Source of the DNA: Lachnospiraceae bacterium
GTDB lineage: Bacteria; Bacillota; Clostridia; Lachnospirales; Lachnospiraceae
Assembly (NCBI GenBank): GCA_017441295.1
Contig: JAFRYA010000044.1
Coordinates: 1-60,829, forward strand
Direction: 5' to 3'
DNA: 60,829 nt
In this document: piece after piece, positions 52,920-60,680 of the stretch
Numbering within the stretch: position 1 is the first letter of the stretch
Layout of the letters: every line of letters starts with the position of its first letter
Notes under the pieces: model-generated
The model's input: the letters and a program-made list of their open reading frames with translations, nothing else
Told to the model about the DNA's origin: nothing
Database searches by the model: none
Translations under genes and position numbers: made by a program

Positions 52920-54170
52920 TTAATAATTACCATACTTAGCCAGAGTCTCGAACATTGCGTCCAGATTTTCTTCTTTGGCATTCTCTAAGCTGCCGTCAAA
53001 GTCAAATATATATCCTCCTCCCGGAGCACAGATGTCCAGGAGTTCCCTGACATCGTGGATAATGCTTTCCTTCGTACTGAATTCCATCTTGGAAACAGAC
53101 AGATTGCCCATGATGCAGGATGTTTTGCCTACAATTTCTTTGATCTTCTTCAGATCTGCCGTCTCGAATCCGTAAAGGACCTTGCCCTTAGGAACATCAG
53201 CCAGATATTCAAGTCTGGTGTTATATGGTCCTTCCGTATATACATAAGGTGTAACATCAATATCAATGAGCGCCAGAATGATCTTCTTAAGCGGCTCCCA
53301 GTACAGTTTTTCGTACTGCTTGTCACTCATGAATCCGTCCATGCCCTTATGCAGAGCGAAGAAACATGTCCTGAGAGGCAGCGGAATGTGCTTCATTCCC
53401 TGGATCTTCTTTATCTGCATTTCCGTAAACATCTCGATCGCTTCTTCCACATAAGGCAGCACATCCTCGTCTACGATATCCTCAAAGATACCCATAGTGC
53501 CGCGGAAATAGTCGCCTATAATATCATATGGAACTGATGCCGCGCCGGTGATCATTCCCGGATAGCCCATCTCAGCAGCCTTCTTCGTAAGTGCGAACGA
53601 AGCAGCTCCTGCCTTGGCATTCTCTTCAGCGATACGTTCCAGCAGTTTGACGCTTTCCAGAAACTCAGGCGATGTCAGCGGCGCCAGAAATCTGGTATCC
53701 ATTCCGGGTGCCATGAAGTTCACGCCTGCGAATCCCTTGAGATTAGGGAATGCCCTCGGAATAAATTTATTCAGCATAAATCCGGTATAGTCCTTAAGGA
53801 GCTCCGGATATTCATCCTGCTCCATAAACACATTTTCAATTATCTGCTGTGTGGAATATTTATCGACTCTGCCGCCGGGTCTGCCCGGCCAATCCATTGA
53901 TACCGTACCTGCGATTTCATTAGCCAGTCCGCTGCTCATCATCGGCAGGACCATTGCGTCACAGTTCGGATATTTTTTAACAAAATTAATAGCCGCCTCG
54001 CTGGCCTTTTCAAAATTGTAATACTGGTCAGCGTAGCTCGAACCCATCAGGCGCGTAGCAACACCATCAAAAAAAGGCGCAACCGGTACCCTGTCCGGCT
54101 GTCCCAGTGCTATAGCCGTCTTGATTCGGTTCACCCTTTCCGCATATAATTTAGAATTGTCTTCTCCCAT
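52920..54170 (-). CDS. Uroporphyrinogen decarboxylase-family methyltransferase (MtaA/MtbA-like)
   Basis: This 416-residue TIM-barrel protein of the UroD superfamily has the N-terminal helix RVNRIKTAIALGQPDRVPVAPFF and central SMDWPGRPGG and AGVNFMAPGMDTRFLAPLTS. The C-terminal end is EIVGKTSCIMGNLSVSKM, FSTKESIIHDVRELLDICAPGGGYIFDFDGSLEN, LDAMFETLAKYG. Members without haem context usually transfer methyl groups between corrinoid proteins and thiols (zinc-dependent, as in MtaA/MtbA/CmuA). No corrinoid protein or haem genes are in the window, so the exact reaction is open. A second family member ends at 60681. GGAGGGG precedes the ATG. Confidence 0.85.
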   Translation of the reverse strand: MGEDNSKLYAERVNRIKTAIALGQPDRVPVAPFFDGVATRLMGSSYADQYYNFEKASEAAINFVKKYPNCDAMVLPMMSSGLANEIAGTVSMDWPGRPGGRVDKYSTQQIIENVFMEQDEYPELLKDYTGFMLNKFIPRAFPNLKGFAGVNFMAPGMDTRFLAPLTSPEFLESVKLLERIAEENAKAGAASFALTKKAAEMGYPGMITGAASVPYDIIGDYFRGTMGIFEDIVDEDVLPYVEEAIEMFTEMQIKKIQGMKHIPLPLRTCFFALHKGMDGFMSDKQYEKLYWEPLKKIILALIDIDVTPYVYTEGPYNTRLEYLADVPKGKVLYGFETADLKKIKEIVGKTSCIMGNLSVSKMEFSTKESIIHDVRELLDICAPGGGYIFDFDGSLENAKEENLDAMFETLAKYGNY

Positions 54171-54194
54171 AAATGCCCCTCCAATGCTTGTCTT

Positions 54195-54212
54195 ACTTTA
54201 TTATAATAAAGT
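54195..54212. promoter_or_regulatory. 18-bp perfect palindrome in the divergent UroD / methyltransferase-like promoter region
   Basis: ACTTTATTATAATAAAGT is a perfect palindrome containing TATAAT on both strands, 25 bp before the UroD-family start. It may be an operator overlapping the -10 box, but it is fully A/T-rich apart from its ends and could be chance. Confidence 0.4.
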
Positions 54213-54290
54213 ATTTTATAATTTATCTCAATTTAAGTATCGAATATGTGCTAAAATAATCTTGCCAATACACTAAAAAGAGGACAAAAA

Positions 54291-55184
54291 ATGAAAGACC
54301 TGATCACTGATTTCTTTAAGACACTTAATATTGAAACTGCGGACTCCTTCGACGAGATCCTCGATAACGTCAGCGATGCCTTCGGCGAGGAGGCTGTTGT
54401 TAATATTGAATCCATTGTTTACAGCCAGCCGCACGAAGGGCAGGACGCCGAGCTCTTTGAATATATCAACACCGACCCGGCTCTGTCCGTCATGGTTTTC
54501 GGCGGCGTGGACGGCGGCTTCTACAGGAAGCTGTTCAGAAACATCCAGAAGAACCGTCAGTTCCTTGGGAAGGACATTCTGGTCCTGGATGGGAGCTGTC
54601 CTATTGCGGGATGCTTCCTTGGCAAAATGCTGCCTGAATCTCACATAACATGTGCCTGCTCAGCTGAGAGCTTTACCTCTGTCGGCGAGGCGCTGGCAGA
54701 GCAGCTGGGCCTTTCAAATATTGAATTCACTGCCACAGACATCCGTAAACTGACCGGTAAATATGACACCGTTTTATGCTCCAGGGTTTCCGAGCAGTTT
54801 GTCGGCCACGGCAGGGAAGATATCGACTTCGACGGCAGCAACCATCAGATTGCGGGCCAGTACGAGCGTCTCTACACAGAGTACGCACGCAGGATTAAGT
54901 CATTGCTGAATGACGGTGGCTCAGTGATCTCGGTTGATACCATTCCGTATACAATGGGCATTTATGGGCTGTACAGCGCATTTGCCCGCATGAATATAGC
55001 GCCTGATCTGGGCACCTATCTGCGCCTCATTTACATCTCACTCGGAGAGCGTGAGGCCATACCTTTCGTTTGCTGCCGTATGGGCACCACGAACATGACT
55101 TTAATGGAGCAGTTTTTCGACGAAGTATTTATCAGAGAGACAGAGCAGGACGACAGCTATTACGACAACAAGATGTCAAGATAG
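54291..55184 (+). CDS. Class I SAM-methyltransferase-like protein
   Basis: This 297-residue protein is not assigned to a family by eye. The middle has a Rossmann methyltransferase pattern. KDILVLDGSCPIAGCFLGKML (about 101-121) is a degenerate motif I, ITCACSAESFTSVGEALAEQLGLSNIEFTATDIRKL (about 125-160) has acidic and motif II features, and KYDTVLCSRV is motif III-like. An N-terminal helical domain of about 90 residues precedes it. The Gly-rich SAM loop is weak, so catalytic activity is uncertain. It begins a rightward unit with the ABC-GNAT fusion 14 bp downstream; it might modify the exported substrate. Confidence 0.65.
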   Translation: MKDLITDFFKTLNIETADSFDEILDNVSDAFGEEAVVNIESIVYSQPHEGQDAELFEYINTDPALSVMVFGGVDGGFYRKLFRNIQKNRQFLGKDILVLDGSCPIAGCFLGKMLPESHITCACSAESFTSVGEALAEQLGLSNIEFTATDIRKLTGKYDTVLCSRVSEQFVGHGREDIDFDGSNHQIAGQYERLYTEYARRIKSLLNDGGSVISVDTIPYTMGIYGLYSAFARMNIAPDLGTYLRLIYISLGEREAIPFVCCRMGTTNMTLMEQFFDEVFIRETEQDDSYYDNKMSR

Positions 55185-55198
55185 AAAGGGAGTATAAT

Positions 55199-57559
55199 AT
55201 GCCTGCACCTCCGGGACACGGATCGAGGATGGGACCCCGAGGGTTCCTCACTGATGAAGAGAAAGCTAACGTCCCTAAACTGACCAAGGGACTCTTAAAG
55301 CGTATCGTTTCGTATATGAAGCCGTATACGCTTCAGTTCATTCTGGTCTTCGTGACCATTTTGGTATCTGCGGTGGTCGGCCTGCTGCCATCCATCATTA
55401 CAGGAAAGATCGTGGATGAAGCGCTGATCGGCCGCGATATGGCGCTGCTCATTAAGCTGCTCATTCTGGCTCTCCTCTGCCTCACGGCCAGCCAGGCCAT
55501 CGGCGTGCTCGAGAGCTATATCAATTCCTGGATTTCCCAAAGGATCATTTTCGATATGAAAAACCAGATGTACAAGCATCTGGAATATATGCCGCACTCC
55601 TTCTTCACTACTGAGAAGCAAGGCGATATCATCACGCGCATGAATACTGACATCAGCGGCGTCAGCTCTGTCATCAGCGGCACGCTCTCGTCCATTGTCA
55701 GCAATATCGCCACAACCGTTACCACGCTGGTAGCTCTCTTCACCATGAGCTGGCAGCTGGCCATCGTCGGCATTATCATAATCCCGCTCCTGATCATTCC
55801 TACGAGGAGCGCGGGCCGCAAACGTTATTCCATCCTGACCGAGAGCCAGGCCAAGCAGGACGAGATGAACCAGGTTATCAATGAAACCCTCTCCGTCAGC
55901 GGCTCTCTGCTGGTCAAGCTTTTCACCCGGGAAAAGAAAGAATACGACAAATTCGTCAAAGTCAACGAAGAAGCCACACAGCTGGCCCTCAAGGAGAGCC
56001 GGAGCGGCAAATGGTTCCACGTCGTCATGGGCATCTTCATGCAGCTGGGGCCTCTGCTGATCTATTTCGCGGGCGGCTGGTTTATTATCAGACAGCTTGA
56101 CCCGACGCTCACCGTCGGTGTCATCACCGCTACCGTAGCCCTCGTAAACAGGCTATACAGACCGGTCGAATCACTCCTCAACATAGGCGTGGATTTCACC
56201 AGATCGCTGGCGCTCTTCACACGTATTTTCGATTATCTGGACAGGGAAAACACCATCACTTCGCCTGAGAACGGACAGAAGCCCGAGGTTTCCAATAAAG
56301 ATATTTCCTACAATCATGTGCGTTTCGGATATGACCCTGAGAGCACCATTCTGACTGATGTAAACTTCACCGTTCCGGGAGGAAAAATGTACGCCATTGT
56401 AGGTCCTTCAGGCTCAGGTAAGTCCACTATCGTAAACCTTCTGCCAAGACTCTATGACGTGCTGGACGGTTCGGTTACTGTCGCGGGCGTGGACGTGCGT
56501 GACTTCGACCTGGAGTACCTGCGCCAGAATATCGGCATGGTCTCCCAGGAGGCATATATGTTCAACGGCAGCATTCTGGAGAACCTCAAATACGCCAGGG
56601 ACGATGCCACCATGGAAGAGGTTGAAGAGGCGTGCAGGATAGCTAATATCCATAACTTTATTGTCTCCCAGCCCGAAGGCTATAACAGCCCCGTCGGAAA
56701 CCGAGGCCTCAAGCTCTCCGGCGGTGAGAAGCAAAGGCTCTCTCTGGCGAGAGTCATCCTGAAGGACCCTAAGATCCTCATTCTGGATGAGGCCACTTCA
56801 GCGCTGGATTCCATTTCAGAGAACTCCATCCAGGACGCTTTGGAGAAAATGATGGTCGGACGCACCAGCATCGTCATCGCACACAGGCTTTCGACCATAT
56901 TAAAGGCGGACCAGATACTGGTTGTAGACGATGGAGTGATCAAGGAACAGGGCAGTCACGAAGAACTGCTGGCGAAAGGCGGCATTTATAAGGACCTCTA
57001 CGAGACCCAGTTCCGCCCTGCTCTGGATTATGAACTGTCTCAGGAAAAAAAGGGTCTGGATATCAACACATTGTCCTCAGATTACACAGTACGCAAGATA
57101 ACGGAAGCAGATATTTCCGAAGTATATAATCTCTGCAGAGCCAACCGCAGATATTACCGCTATATGCACACCAAGCCTACCCTGCGCAATCTGACTGAAG
57201 TCATCACAGACCTGCCCAAAGGCACCGGCCCTGAGAACAAACATTTCGTGGGCTTTTATGATGAGGAAGACCGCCTCATTGCCATCCTGGATCTGATCAC
57301 GGGTTATCCTGAATCCGACGATGCCTTTATCGGATGGTTCATGGTGGACGCAGGCATGCAGAGACAAGGCATTGGCTCACAGATTTTCGCTGATATCCGC
57401 GCGGCCATGAAAGCTCAGGGGTATGACCACCTGGAGCTGGGCTGCATTAAGGAAAACACCGAAGCCGCAGCCTTCTGGCAGAGCCAGGGCTTCGCGTTCA
57501 GCGGCAGAGAAGTTGAACAAAACGAGAATATAATTCTTGTTATGGAAAGAGATATTTAA
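55199..57559 (+). CDS. ABC exporter fused to a C-terminal GNAT acetyltransferase domain
   Basis: This is a 786-residue protein. Residues 1-about 610 are a complete homodimer/heterodimer-type exporter half-transporter. They comprise six TM helices (about 40-340) with the FFTTEKQGDIITRMNTDIS coupling region, Walker [10 protein letters not shown] (about 401-409), signature LSGGEKQ (about 506), LILDEATSALD and the IVIAHRLSTI His. An ordinary exporter would stop after YETQFRPALD. Here the frame runs on through a short linker into a full GNAT domain (about 628-786: YTVRKITEADISEVYNLC, GWFMVDAGMQRQGIGSQIF, CIKENTEAAAFWQSQGFAF). The acetyl-CoA loop QRQGIG is intact. The fusion suggests the substrate is acetylated at the membrane, or that acetylation and export are linked. 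ATG 55199 is preferred over upstream in-frame codons; a GGGAG ribosome site lies 5 nt upstream. No stop codon lies between the two parts. Confidence 0.9.
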   Translation: MPAPPGHGSRMGPRGFLTDEEKANVPKLTKGLLKRIVSYMKPYTLQFILVFVTILVSAVVGLLPSIITGKIVDEALIGRDMALLIKLLILALLCLTASQAIGVLESYINSWISQRIIFDMKNQMYKHLEYMPHSFFTTEKQGDIITRMNTDISGVSSVISGTLSSIVSNIATTVTTLVALFTMSWQLAIVGIIIIPLLIIPTRSAGRKRYSILTESQAKQDEMNQVINETLSVSGSLLVKLFTREKKEYDKFVKVNEEATQLALKESRSGKWFHVVMGIFMQLGPLLIYFAGGWFIIRQLDPTLTVGVITATVALVNRLYRPVESLLNIGVDFTRSLALFTRIFDYLDRENTITSPENGQKPEVSNKDISYNHVRFGYDPESTILTDVNFTVPGGKMYAIVGPSGSGKSTIVNLLPRLYDVLDGSVTVAGVDVRDFDLEYLRQNIGMVSQEAYMFNGSILENLKYARDDATMEEVEEACRIANIHNFIVSQPEGYNSPVGNRGLKLSGGEKQRLSLARVILKDPKILILDEATSALDSISENSIQDALEKMMVGRTSIVIAHRLSTILKADQILVVDDGVIKEQGSHEELLAKGGIYKDLYETQFRPALDYELSQEKKGLDINTLSSDYTVRKITEADISEVYNLCRANRRYYRYMHTKPTLRNLTEVITDLPKGTGPENKHFVGFYDEEDRLIAILDLITGYPESDDAFIGWFMVDAGMQRQGIGSQIFADIRAAMKAQGYDHLELGCIKENTEAAAFWQSQGFAFSGREVEQNENIILVMERDI

Positions 57560-57599
57560 TTGTGCTACACTAACAGCATAATAAGAAGGAGGTATTATT

Positions 57600-58955
57600 A
57601 TGTCATTTCTTGAAAGCTTATTCGGTAGTTTCACCGACAGTGACGATAGCTCGAGCGCGTCAGTGCAGCATCCGTGCAGCAATTGCCCCAGCAACTGCGC
57701 AGTTTATCCGGAAGCCTGCCCTGTGTGCCAGCCATATAAAGAAAAAATGATCGATGCTCTCTATAATGTAGAGCACAAAGACGAGATCCTGGCGAAATAT
57801 GAAGTAGTCGGAACCAGCGACGCTGCAGCCACCGGCTTCATCACCTGCCCATATTGCGGCGGCCAGTCAGCCAATCCATATGTTTGTGAATACTGCGATT
57901 CCAAGCTTCAGGATGGCAGTGCCAAGATCAAGGTATCCAGCGCGCGCGATCTGCCGAATCCGGTACTGGATGCGCAGGATATCATATTCGAGCGTTATGA
58001 GGCGGTCAGCAGCTTCGTTGACGACAATGAAGACGGTCTGCTGGACGGCATCTTCGGCACCAGCTCAGGCCAGCGTTCAGGCAGCTTCTTAGGTTCTATT
58101 TTCAGCCTCTTCACCGGCACCGATGAAGAAGTCGATAATATGGGCTGCAAGATGACCGAAACTGAGATCGAACAGATGGCAGACACATATGGTGTATCAG
58201 TCAGCTCATACCTCGCAGGTCTGGATAATGGTATTTATTCTACTCTTTCAGCTAAGAAGAGAGAGGATGAGCTCAAGGCGCAGTATCAGAACCAGTCCAC
58301 CATGGCAGACGGCATGGGCGGCGGTTTAGGAATGGGCCTCGGCGCAGCCGGCCTCGCAGCTCTGCTCGGCAGCAGCTTCACAGGCATGGGCTCTCAATCC
58401 TCAGGATATGGTGACCTGTTCGGAGGCAGCGGATACGACACCCTGTTCGGCGAGCCGCAGAGCACGACTTACAGATCTGCAACCAGATCTCCTGGCAACT
58501 ACCCGCCTCCACCACCACAGCAGACACGTAAGACTGTCCAGACTCAGCCGGTTAAGACTCAGCCTGCAAAGCCACAGACTACACATAACAATCCTGCCAA
58601 CGCGAAGGTGCGCGATGCTAATTTCGTCCGCACCCAGAAGCAGGCCACACCTGTATTTACCACTAAGACAGCAGCCGCTCCGGTTCAGAAGGCAGCTCCT
58701 CAGAGAGCAGCCACCCCGCAGAGGACTATTCCTCCACAGAGAACCGCAGCTGAGACGAGAGGCACTACTGCTCCGCGTCCAACTTCAGCCAACAGAACAG
58801 CTCCTGTCGGCACGGCAAAGAAGGTTTTACAGCAGCCGACTCCTCAGAAGACCGCTCCAAGAGCTCCTCAGAGGACAGCTCCGGCCCCTAACAAAGCACG
58901 TCCGGCCAGCCCGATCAAGCCTGGCCCACGCGGAGGCAGCGGCAGATCATTATAA
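57600..58955 (+). CDS. Zinc-ribbon protein with Gly-rich core and long basic disordered tail (unknown function)
   Basis: This 451-residue protein is not recognised. The N-terminus carries a Cys cluster CSNCPSNCAVYPEACPVCQPYKEKM (about 25-50) and a second ribbon CPYCGGQSANPYVCEYCDS (about 84-102). A middle part of about 110-230 residues is acidic (two similar GLLDGIFGTSSGQRSG / SFLGSIFSLFTG segments). It is followed by a Gly/Met-rich stretch (MADGMGGGLGMGLGAAGLAALLG), then a tail of about 160 residues made mostly of P, T, Q, A, R and K with repeated QRT, PQ and APQ units. There is no signal peptide. The tail is strongly basic and may bind nucleic acid or a membrane surface. AAGGAGG precedes the start; the HD gene follows 3 bp after its stop. 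Confidence 0.6.
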   Translation: MSFLESLFGSFTDSDDSSSASVQHPCSNCPSNCAVYPEACPVCQPYKEKMIDALYNVEHKDEILAKYEVVGTSDAAATGFITCPYCGGQSANPYVCEYCDSKLQDGSAKIKVSSARDLPNPVLDAQDIIFERYEAVSSFVDDNEDGLLDGIFGTSSGQRSGSFLGSIFSLFTGTDEEVDNMGCKMTETEIEQMADTYGVSVSSYLAGLDNGIYSTLSAKKREDELKAQYQNQSTMADGMGGGLGMGLGAAGLAALLGSSFTGMGSQSSGYGDLFGGSGYDTLFGEPQSTTYRSATRSPGNYPPPPPQQTRKTVQTQPVKTQPAKPQTTHNNPANAKVRDANFVRTQKQATPVFTTKTAAAPVQKAAPQRAATPQRTIPPQRTAAETRGTTAPRPTSANRTAPVGTAKKVLQQPTPQKTAPRAPQRTAPAPNKARPASPIKPGPRGGSGRSL

Positions 58956-58958
58956 TTG

Positions 58959-59483
58959 ATGAAACGAATTGACGACAATCTGATCGAACAGCTTTATAAC
59001 GAGTTTGAAACTCCCGAGCATGTTAAGAATCATTGCAAGGGTGTAACAGATTGCGCCATGAAGATTGCCACAGCCCTGAACGGCTGCGGCTACAGTTTAG
59101 ATCTGGAGCTTATTTATGGTGCGGGCATGGTGCATGACATGGCCCGCACCTATGAGCGTCACGACCTGGTCGGCGCTGAAAAGCTTTTCCAGTTAGGATT
59201 CTATGATGAGTCCGATATCGTACGCGTGCATATGCGTTACGGCGACTACCATCCGGTAGAAACATTAACAGAATGCGACCTGATAGTAATCTCTGACCGA
59301 CTGGTCATCGAAGGCGATTTCGTAGGTGTTGACAAGCGCTACGATTATATCGAAGAAAAAGCGCGCCGCTTGGGATTCCTCGATGAGAATGGCAAGGCGC
59401 GCCTTAGGAGAGACCGTCAGAAGCTCAAAGACCTGATCTCAGATATCGAGAGCGTGATCGGACGCTCTATTGATGAGCTCTAG
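58959..59483 (+). CDS. HD domain phosphohydrolase
   Basis: This 174-residue protein shows the HD signature: first His in EHVKNHCKGVTDCAMKIA (residue about 23-26), HD in GAGMVHDMARTYERHD (about 62-63), a further metal-ligand region VRVHMRYGDYHPVE and a late Asp in CDLIVISDRLVIEGD. The metal ligands for a mono- or dinuclear site are present. The substrate is unknown; nucleotides are common. ATG 58959 is chosen (the TTG at 58956 is an alternative); there is no close ribosome site, so translation probably depends on the zinc-ribbon gene 3 bp upstream. Its stop overlaps the convergent LysR stop by 4 nt. Confidence 0.85.
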   Translation: MKRIDDNLIEQLYNEFETPEHVKNHCKGVTDCAMKIATALNGCGYSLDLELIYGAGMVHDMARTYERHDLVGAEKLFQLGFYDESDIVRVHMRYGDYHPVETLTECDLIVISDRLVIEGDFVGVDKRYDYIEEKARRLGFLDENGKARLRRDRQKLKDLISDIESVIGRSIDEL

Positions 59484-60361
59484 GCCAGTTCTCCCATAAA
59501 TATAGAAATAGCAGGATTCAGATTATTCTTTAACCAGGCGATACAGGAAGACGCTTCCCTATCGTCTATTTTTATTTCCGTCAGCAGGCGGATGGAAGAA
59601 TTCATGACCAGACTGGACTTGTGGTTAATGATTCCCACGCCCTGCCCTGCCTCAATCCACATCATCGCGGTCGCGAGGTTCGGGGCGTACTTGATGCCTG
59701 CAAATGATAATCCCAGTTTCTTAAATGTTTTCTTGGAGAGTTCTTCTCCCGCCCTGCTGTCTTCCGGAGAAATCGCTATAAAGACTTCTCCTGCCAGATC
59801 CGCAGGTTCAATATGTTCTTTCTTGCCGGCAGCGCATTGCTTTGAAATGGCCAGTATGGCCTCATCCTCGTCAATGCTTTCGTACACCAGCCCCGGAATG
59901 TCCGCAATATCGAATCTAAGTGTCAGAATAATATCCACTTCACCATTTATCAGCCACTCCCGGAGTTCTTTGAAGGATCCCTGCCTGAAGACCAGATCAA
60001 TGTTTTGGTGCCCCTTCATGAAGCTGATGCAGCTGTTGGTGAGCGATTCGCCCAGCCACTGCCCTTCCAGCACACCGATGGTCAGCGTGCCCGAGAAACC
60101 CTTGCCGATAGTCCTGACTTTCTCGATTATCTCTGTCAGGTTGTTTTGCAGCGGGGCCAGCTCGGCAGCAAGCATCGCGCCTGCCGGTGTCAGCCGCACC
60201 TTCTGCTTGTCACGGATAAAGAGGAGCGTGTTCAGCTCCCGCTCAAGCGAGACGATCTGCTTGCTTAAGCCCGGCTGCGAAATGAACAGCTGCGCAGCAG
60301 CCTTAGTGAAATTCAGCGTCTCCGTAACAGCCAGAAAACATTTGATCTGAGTAGTATTCAT
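59480..60361 (-). CDS. LysR family transcriptional regulator
   Basis: This 293-residue protein has an N-terminal winged HTH (MNTTQIKCFLAVTETLNFTKAAAQLFISQPGLSKQIVSLE, residues 1-40), a linker helix and a periplasmic-binding-protein-like effector domain (about 90-290; LTIGVLEGQWLGESLT, EVDIILTLRFDI). The target is unclear. LysR regulators often act on a divergent gene, but here the upstream neighbour (60681, UroD-family) runs in the same direction and the giant hairpin lies between. Its stop overlaps the HD gene stop (CTAG, 59480-59483). AAGGAGG precedes the ATG. Confidence 0.95.
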   Translation of the reverse strand: MNTTQIKCFLAVTETLNFTKAAAQLFISQPGLSKQIVSLERELNTLLFIRDKQKVRLTPAGAMLAAELAPLQNNLTEIIEKVRTIGKGFSGTLTIGVLEGQWLGESLTNSCISFMKGHQNIDLVFRQGSFKELREWLINGEVDIILTLRFDIADIPGLVYESIDEDEAILAISKQCAAGKKEHIEPADLAGEVFIAISPEDSRAGEELSKKTFKKLGLSFAGIKYAPNLATAMMWIEAGQGVGIINHKSSLVMNSSIRLLTEIKIDDREASSCIAWLKNNLNPAISIFMGELA

Positions 60362-60379
60362 AACACGCCCTCCTTTTTA

Positions 60380-60408
60380 TCTATAATAACATATAGTTAT
60401 CTAGTCAA
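60380..60408 (-). promoter_or_regulatory. Promoter of the LysR gene
   Basis: On the minus strand TTGACT (60403-60408), 17-bp spacer and TATAGA (60380-60385), about 20 bp before the ATG. Confidence 0.7.
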
Positions 60409-60433
60409 ATAGCCTAAAGTAATCAATATTTAT

Positions 60434-60668
60434 CAATAGTTCAGCGTGCATGCCTTTAGCTATTAATAAACAATAAGCCGAAGATTCTTAACGAAGACTC
60501 ATGCAGATAACCCCTTCCGAGGACTGTCTGAGGCCGATTTCATCAAAGAGCATTTCAAAGAAATCGGCCGAGTTCCACAGGAAGGGGTTTGTATATCTGT
60601 ATGGAGTCTGAGTTTAGAATTCTTCGAGCCGTTTATAAATAGCTAAAGGCAAGCACTCTAAACTATTG
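60434..60668. repeat. 235-bp giant imperfect inverted repeat (MITE-like or structured RNA)
   Basis: Two arms of about 108 nt (60434-60541 and 60560-60668) pair around the 18-nt loop ATCAAAGAGCATTTCAAA. Strong blocks are the outer CAATAGT/ACTATTG, TGCCTTTAGCTATT/AATAGCTAAAGGCA, GAAGA and TTCT, AGACTC, CAGATA, ACCCCTTCC/GGAAGGGGT, and the inner GGCCGATTTC/GAAATCGGCC. They are separated by mismatches, small bulges and wobble pairs. TTAT directly flanks both ends, a possible 4-bp target duplication, though in A/T-rich DNA. No ORF with a start codon longer than 36 codons is inside. It fits an old miniature inverted-repeat element or a long-hairpin RNA in the 3' region of the UroD-family gene. Confidence 0.8.
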
Positions 60669-60680
60669 TTATATATTTAA

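Noticed and set aside
54195..54212. Palindrome as a certain operator
   Set aside because: Kept only as a low-confidence feature because it is almost entirely A/T and contains the -10 box itself.
60473..60639. Open frame through the giant hairpin ending EFFEPFINS
   Set aside because: About 55 codons with no ATG/GTG/TTG start in a sensible place and no ribosome site; better explained by the inverted repeat. A 36-codon frame from ATG 60501 also lacks a ribosome site.
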